Below, piece after piece: positions 22,515 through 25,748 of a stretch of 25,748 bases of DNA. Origin of the DNA: JBAXAM01 sp964213355. GTDB taxonomy: Bacteria > Pseudomonadota > Gammaproteobacteria > UBA9339. The notes under the pieces were generated by a model. It ran no database searches, was not told the DNA's origin, and was given only the letters and a program-made list of their open reading frames with translations. Location: NCBI GenBank assembly GCA_964213355.1, contig CAXOVY010000004.1:1-25748 (forward strand), in the 5' to 3' direction. A program made the position numbers and the translations under genes. How positions within the stretch are numbered: position 1 is the stretch's first letter; every line of letters starts with the position of its first letter.

Positions 22515-23438
22515 ATGAAAATTACAATATTTATAGTGATATTATGTATAGCAAGCAACATTGTATTTGCTAGTGCGAATAGCGATCTTACTTTTAATCA
22601 ACTAAAACAAAATTCTTATAACGAACAATTATTATCACTAGAAAAAGAAAAGATTAATATATCTTTTTTAGATCATATAAATAATGGTTTTACCTTTGGT
22701 GCATTGGGATCATCACTAAGTTTTGCTGACGATAAGTATATAGAAAAGGGAACGATTCCAGGATTAACATATTCTGCCAGCGGTGTATTTGCTAAGCACT
22801 TTTACACTAAACTATATTTAGATTATTCTTTTGGAAACCTAAAATATGACGGCGCATTGATTGATTCTAAAAATTCAACAAAAAACTCAAGACGCAATTC
22901 GGTTTTTAATGCAGATATAAATTTGGGATATACAATTCCTATATACAGCTCTTTCCAATTAATTCCATATTTTGGCGTTGGATATAGATTTTGGGATAGA
23001 GCTACTGATGATGATTTTTTTTGTATAAATAAAGCTACATATCAACACTATAATGCCTTCCTTGGAATAAAATTAAACTGGGAATTAGTTAGCAATAAGC
23101 TGTTTGTATCACCACATATGCAATATGGGAAAATTATATATTCGAATATGAAGCACGATCGTAAGGAGCGAGAGGTAGAATTAAAAGGTGGGGGTAAAAC
23201 AAACATACCTGGATTACTATTAGATTTTAATTTGGGCAAAGAGTCAACTTATGGCTTAGGAGTTGATCTGGATTACCACCTATTCGATAATTTTTCGTTA
23301 AATACCTTTATTAATTATACGTATTTTCAATACAAACAATCTGATCTACAAAAAGGGTATTACGAACCAAACAGCAAAACCAGTGAAACCAAATTTGGAA
23401 TAGCACTTAGGTATACGTGGAAAAATATAGATCTATGA
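22515..23438 (+). CDS. Outer-membrane beta-barrel protein, paralogue 1
   Basis: A 307-residue exported protein with a signal peptide (about residues 1-20, cut near VFA-SA). Alternating aromatic/polar strands typical of an outer-membrane barrel follow, such as FNADINLGYTIPIYSSFQLI, YFGVGYRFWDR and YGLGVDLDYHLFDNFSLNTF, ending in FGIALRYTWKNIDL. It aligns by eye with the next gene over NADI.LGY, TYQ.Y, SP......GK and YHL. GAGA lies before the ATG, 19 bp after the repressor stop. It is probably lysogenic-conversion cargo that alters the host surface, for example for superinfection exclusion or host interaction. Confidence 0.75.
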   Translation: MKITIFIVILCIASNIVFASANSDLTFNQLKQNSYNEQLLSLEKEKINISFLDHINNGFTFGALGSSLSFADDKYIEKGTIPGLTYSASGVFAKHFYTKLYLDYSFGNLKYDGALIDSKNSTKNSRRNSVFNADINLGYTIPIYSSFQLIPYFGVGYRFWDRATDDDFFCINKATYQHYNAFLGIKLNWELVSNKLFVSPHMQYGKIIYSNMKHDRKEREVELKGGGKTNIPGLLLDFNLGKESTYGLGVDLDYHLFDNFSLNTFINYTYFQYKQSDLQKGYYEPNSKTSETKFGIALRYTWKNIDL

Positions 23439-24313
23439 AAAGCGTGCCTTATATTAAAATGAAAAAATTAAACTTCATTATCACAATTACCGCATGTATT
23501 TTGTCATGCTCAATACTTGCAGAAGAAAATATTGATATTCGCGATAGGGTTAACAATAGCGTGTCATTGAGCGCTCTTTTTGCAACCATGCACTACAAAG
23601 AAGATAATGCTCGTCTCTATAGCATTCAAGATAACTCAACAATGGGATTAGCGTGCGATGTTAGAGCCACTTTTTTAAAACATATTTACACTTCTTTTTA
23701 TGCTGATTTTTATGGTGATGATATTTTTAATCATAGTTCCTCAGGCTTGACTAGTGAAGAGCTTCAAAAGAAAAATCCAAATAATCCCTTTTTTAAAGGA
23801 CCTATTAGAGCCGATCGCTTTTTAAATGCTGATATAAAACTTGGATATATACTTACTGAACAATTGCCTGTCTATATAATTCCATATATTGACGTTGGAT
23901 ATGGAAATAGAATTATAAAATACGACTACCGTTATTATAATGTGCTTCATGATCCGCTTAGCAACAACAAAACCACTTATCAAAGCTATAAAGTCATAGC
24001 CGGTGTTATGCTACAATATCCTTTGCTGAATAATAGAATAGTCCTGTCTCCGTATATTGCTCTTGGTAAAGCGTTTAATATAAGGATGAAGAATGACATT
24101 CTAAACTTAAATACTAATGTAGGCAACGCTCCTATATATGAGGGGGGAGTAGATATAAATTATCACTTATATGAGGGATGGTTTTTAAGTGGTTTTGCGA
24201 AATATTTGCACATAAACTGTGGTACGGCTGAGGCAAAAGGATTATATTACATTCCAGCAAACAATCTCAATCAGCTGCAATTTGGGCTGGGTGCTAGATA
24301 TAGCTTCATTTAA
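23435..24313 (+). CDS. Outer-membrane beta-barrel protein, paralogue 2
   Basis: A 292-residue protein if started at the ATG at 23435, which overlaps the previous stop as ATGA. An in-frame ATG at 23459 gives a more usual signal peptide, MKKLNFIITITACILSCSIL. Beta-barrel strands follow (FLNADIKLGYILTEQLPVYI, YHLYEGWFLSGFAKYLHIN), and the C terminus is the classical FGLGARYSFI, whose final aromatic strand is used for BAM insertion. It is paralogous to the preceding gene, so a tandem duplication has since diverged. No enzymatic motif is seen. Confidence 0.75.
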   Translation: MKSVPYIKMKKLNFIITITACILSCSILAEENIDIRDRVNNSVSLSALFATMHYKEDNARLYSIQDNSTMGLACDVRATFLKHIYTSFYADFYGDDIFNHSSSGLTSEELQKKNPNNPFFKGPIRADRFLNADIKLGYILTEQLPVYIIPYIDVGYGNRIIKYDYRYYNVLHDPLSNNKTTYQSYKVIAGVMLQYPLLNNRIVLSPYIALGKAFNIRMKNDILNLNTNVGNAPIYEGGVDINYHLYEGWFLSGFAKYLHINCGTAEAKGLYYIPANNLNQLQFGLGARYSFI

Positions 24314-24331
24314 TTTAATCACAACAGCAAT

Positions 24332-24631
24332 ATGCAGAAAACGACACACCCTGGAAAAGCATACTTAGATGACCTAGTCAAACGATCAACAATGGATAAT
24401 CGTTCTCGTGCTGAGCTTGGTTCTGCTCTTAAAGTTTATCTTGATGCAAAAGTTGAGAGGGTCGAAAACGGCGACTCTGTTTTAGTTCAAGAGAAAATTA
24501 CAAAAGCAATATTAAAATATCTCTCGGCATATGCAAGATTGCACAGTATTAACAATATTCAATTTTCACAAGAAATAGCTTTTGAAATATGGCGCGATAT
24601 GGATGAGAAGATTTGTAAAACACCTTCATAA
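24332..24631 (+). CDS. Small helical protein (99 aa), unknown function
   Basis: A soluble helical protein (HPGKAYLDDLVKRSTMDNRS near the start), with no recognised domain and no export signal. It follows the second barrel gene by 18 bp on the same strand, with a weak ribosome site. It ends 6 bp before the convergent replication gene, leaving no room for a conventional terminator. Its small size and place behind the repressor resemble phage immunity or accessory genes, which is inference only. Confidence 0.65.
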   Translation: MQKTTHPGKAYLDDLVKRSTMDNRSRAELGSALKVYLDAKVERVENGDSVLVQEKITKAILKYLSAYARLHSINNIQFSQEIAFEIWRDMDEKICKTPS

Positions 24632-24637
24632 TAAGAT

Positions 24638-25748
24638 CTATGCTCCGTCCAGCGATGAAACAATTTCACTCCTTTTAGCAGCCCACAGCTCTTTTTCAAA
24701 ATGACTTTTCGCACAAGAAAGCAGCATTTTATTTTTGTCTAAGCTTATCCCGCTTTTTGAAGACCAAGACTTAGGAAGAAACTCTTTTTTCTGCTCATCT
24801 GTTAGTTTTAAAAACCACTCGTTGAAGGCCAGTTCAAGTGCCTTTTTTTCAATTTCTGCGTTTTTAGTTTCGAGCTCAGTCATTCTTTCCTCATATAACC
24901 GCATATGACGCTGCTGAGGCGATTCGTAGTTGCTTGGGGGTACATACCCACCGCTTCTCTTTAAAATCCCCATGAAGAAGCTTATAGGGTCTCCTTTGAT
25001 GGTTTTTAGTTTTCCATTTTCTTTGATATCAAAAGCAAAAGCGTAAATTGAATCTTGGACAATCTTGGAGGATAAATTATTTTGAGGTATGAGTTGAGTT
25101 AGGTAGTTAACAGTAAATCCCAATTCGGCTAGCGGCTCAACATCTATACTTTTCCAGTCGGTAGGAATTTGATTGTCGCCAGTAGTAGTTTCTTTTAATA
25201 GATATTCACTACTACTACTAGGAGAGCTTGGCTCTAGTTGTGACTCCGGTTGCGGCTCTACTTTGACTTTGGTTTGGCTCCACTTTGGCTCCACTTTGGC
25301 TCCACTTTCTGTATGAATTATTGCATAATATATGTGATTAGGAAGCTCGTAAGTAGTCCAACCTGATCGCCCATCTTTAAAGCTTTTTCTTATTAAGGCA
25401 CCTTTTTTTATAAGACGTTGAATGGCCTTTTTAATAGAGCAGGTTGTTGTTTTACAACAACTATTTATAAAGTCTACTGTTAGTTGTTGAGACTCATTTT
25501 TTCTTGAAAGCCTACAGTTTTCGTATATACAAAGTATTACTTTTTTTTGCAATCCGACCAGTTGAGAAAAAGTTATATCGGTATCGATTATAGTGACATT
25601 TTGACTCCACTTTGGCTCTAGTTTGACTTCGGTTAATATATTTGTTGGCTCTAGTTGCGGCTCTAGTTTGGCTCCACTTTGGCTCCACTTTGGCTCTAGT
25701 TTGACTTCGGTTAATATATTTGTTGGCTCTAGTTGCGGCTCTAGTTTG
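24638..25748 (-). CDS. Replication initiator-like protein with repeat-rich N terminus (5' end outside window)
   Basis: The frame stays open from 24638 to the right edge, at least 369 codons. No ATG, GTG or TTG lies in frame above the TTG at 25552, which has no ribosome site, so the start lies beyond the window. From the N terminus: 26-residue repeats (KLEPQLEPTNILTEVKLEP plus a WSQSGA or WSQNVT end), then a winged helix (TFSQLVGLQKKVILCIYENC to RSGWTTYELPNHIYYAI). Next are a linker again rich in KVEP/QLEP, and a C-terminal domain with DWKSIDVEPLAELGFTVNYL and DPISFFMGILKRSGGYVPP. This layout resembles plasmid and phage replication proteins of intracellular gammaproteobacteria and rickettsiae. 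Both repeat zones are DNA arrays phased at 11-12 bp, so the origin may lie inside the gene. Confidence 0.75.
   Translation of the reverse strand, partial: KLEPQLEPTNILTEVKLEPKWSQSGAKLEPQLEPTNILTEVKLEPKWSQNVTIIDTDITFSQLVGLQKKVILCIYENCRLSRKNESQQLTVDFINSCCKTTTCSIKKAIQRLIKKGALIRKSFKDGRSGWTTYELPNHIYYAIIHTESGAKVEPKWSQTKVKVEPQPESQLEPSSPSSSSEYLLKETTTGDNQIPTDWKSIDVEPLAELGFTVNYLTQLIPQNNLSSKIVQDSIYAFAFDIKENGKLKTIKGDPISFFMGILKRSGGYVPPSNYESPQQRHMRLYEERMTELETKNAEIEKKALELAFNEWFLKLTDEQKKEFLPKSWSSKSGISLDKNKMLLSCAKSHFEKELWAAKRSEIVSSLDGA
25230..25309. repeat. Iteron-like array 1 inside the initiator gene
   Basis: GGCTCYAS-type units start at 25230, 25254, 25276, 25287 and 25298. Degenerate GACTCCGG and GACTTTGG units at 25242 and 25265 fill the gaps, giving a continuous spacing of 12, 12, 11, 11, 11 and 11 bp. 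Because 11 is not a multiple of 3, the repeats fall in different frames and encode AKVEPKWSQ-type sequence. That suggests the DNA pattern, not the peptide, is conserved. Confidence 0.7.
25600..25748. repeat. Iteron-like array 2 with a 78-bp perfect tandem repeat, running off the window
   Basis: Bases 25611-25670 are identical to 25689-25748, a 78-bp period (26 codons). GGCTCYAS units start at 25614, 25647, 25659, 25670, 25681, 25692, 25725 and 25737. GACT-type variants at 25603 and 25625 keep the 11-12 bp phase. AT-rich TTAATATATT blocks lie between the unit clusters. The array continues past the right edge. Confidence 0.8.

Noticed and set aside
25230..25748. Repeat arrays as a CRISPR
   Set aside because: Units are about 8 bp at helical spacing or a 78-bp tandem, without constant repeat/variable spacer structure, and they lie inside an open reading frame.

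Overview
The window reads as part of a temperate podovirus-like prophage or phage-plasmid in an AT-rich proteobacterium. Bacterial gene structure is clear: Shine-Dalgarno sequences, ATGA overlaps, and TGA used as a stop. Two outer-membrane beta-barrel proteins point to a Gram-negative host. The replication gene, Tn3 debris and IS21-type element suggest a host-associated lineage such as Legionellales or Rickettsiales, but that placement is only an impression. Apart from the phage, the window holds transposon remains at the left edge (1-2005) and an apparently intact 4-kb IS21-family element (15979-19971).

Layout. 1-500 is the 3' end of a Tn3-family transposase, open at the left edge. 500-1204 is a tyrosine recombinase gene broken by three in-frame stops. 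1205-2005 has no convincing gene but carries a minus-strand promoter and two res-like dyads. From 21857 down to 2006 nearly everything is on the minus strand. In order of transcription there are three small early genes, a YqaJ-type exonuclease, [the IS21 element], a recombination protein, a winged-helix replication-type protein, a secreted acid phosphatase, a GH24 endolysin, a coiled-coil tail-anchored protein, an exported thermonuclease, a second coiled-coil gene with a frameshift, and SSB. A probable promoter (10385-10413) then leads into a Q-rich membrane protein, the terminase small subunit, several unrecognised virion-type proteins, the T7-like portal and a scaffold-like protein. No large terminase or major capsid protein is present, so the morphogenesis module is incomplete here.

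22073-24631 is a plus-strand cluster: a double-HTH repressor, two paralogous outer-membrane barrels and a small helical protein. It diverges from the early minus-strand promoter across a region carrying GCGTATAT-type operator candidates. This looks like a lysogeny switch with lysogenic-conversion cargo. At the right edge (24638-25748, minus) is a replication-initiator-like gene whose frame runs off the window. It contains two clusters of iteron-like repeats phased at 11-12 bp, suggesting that the replication origin lies inside the gene.

The IS21-type element carries istB, istA, a ParB-like gene and a zinc-finger gene. Its left non-coding segment contains a striking predicted structured RNA (16111-16263). 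In that RNA all four G-U pairs favour the plus strand, and a candidate promoter arises from the terminal repeat. This RNA and the iteron-bearing initiator gene are the two most unusual features of the window.
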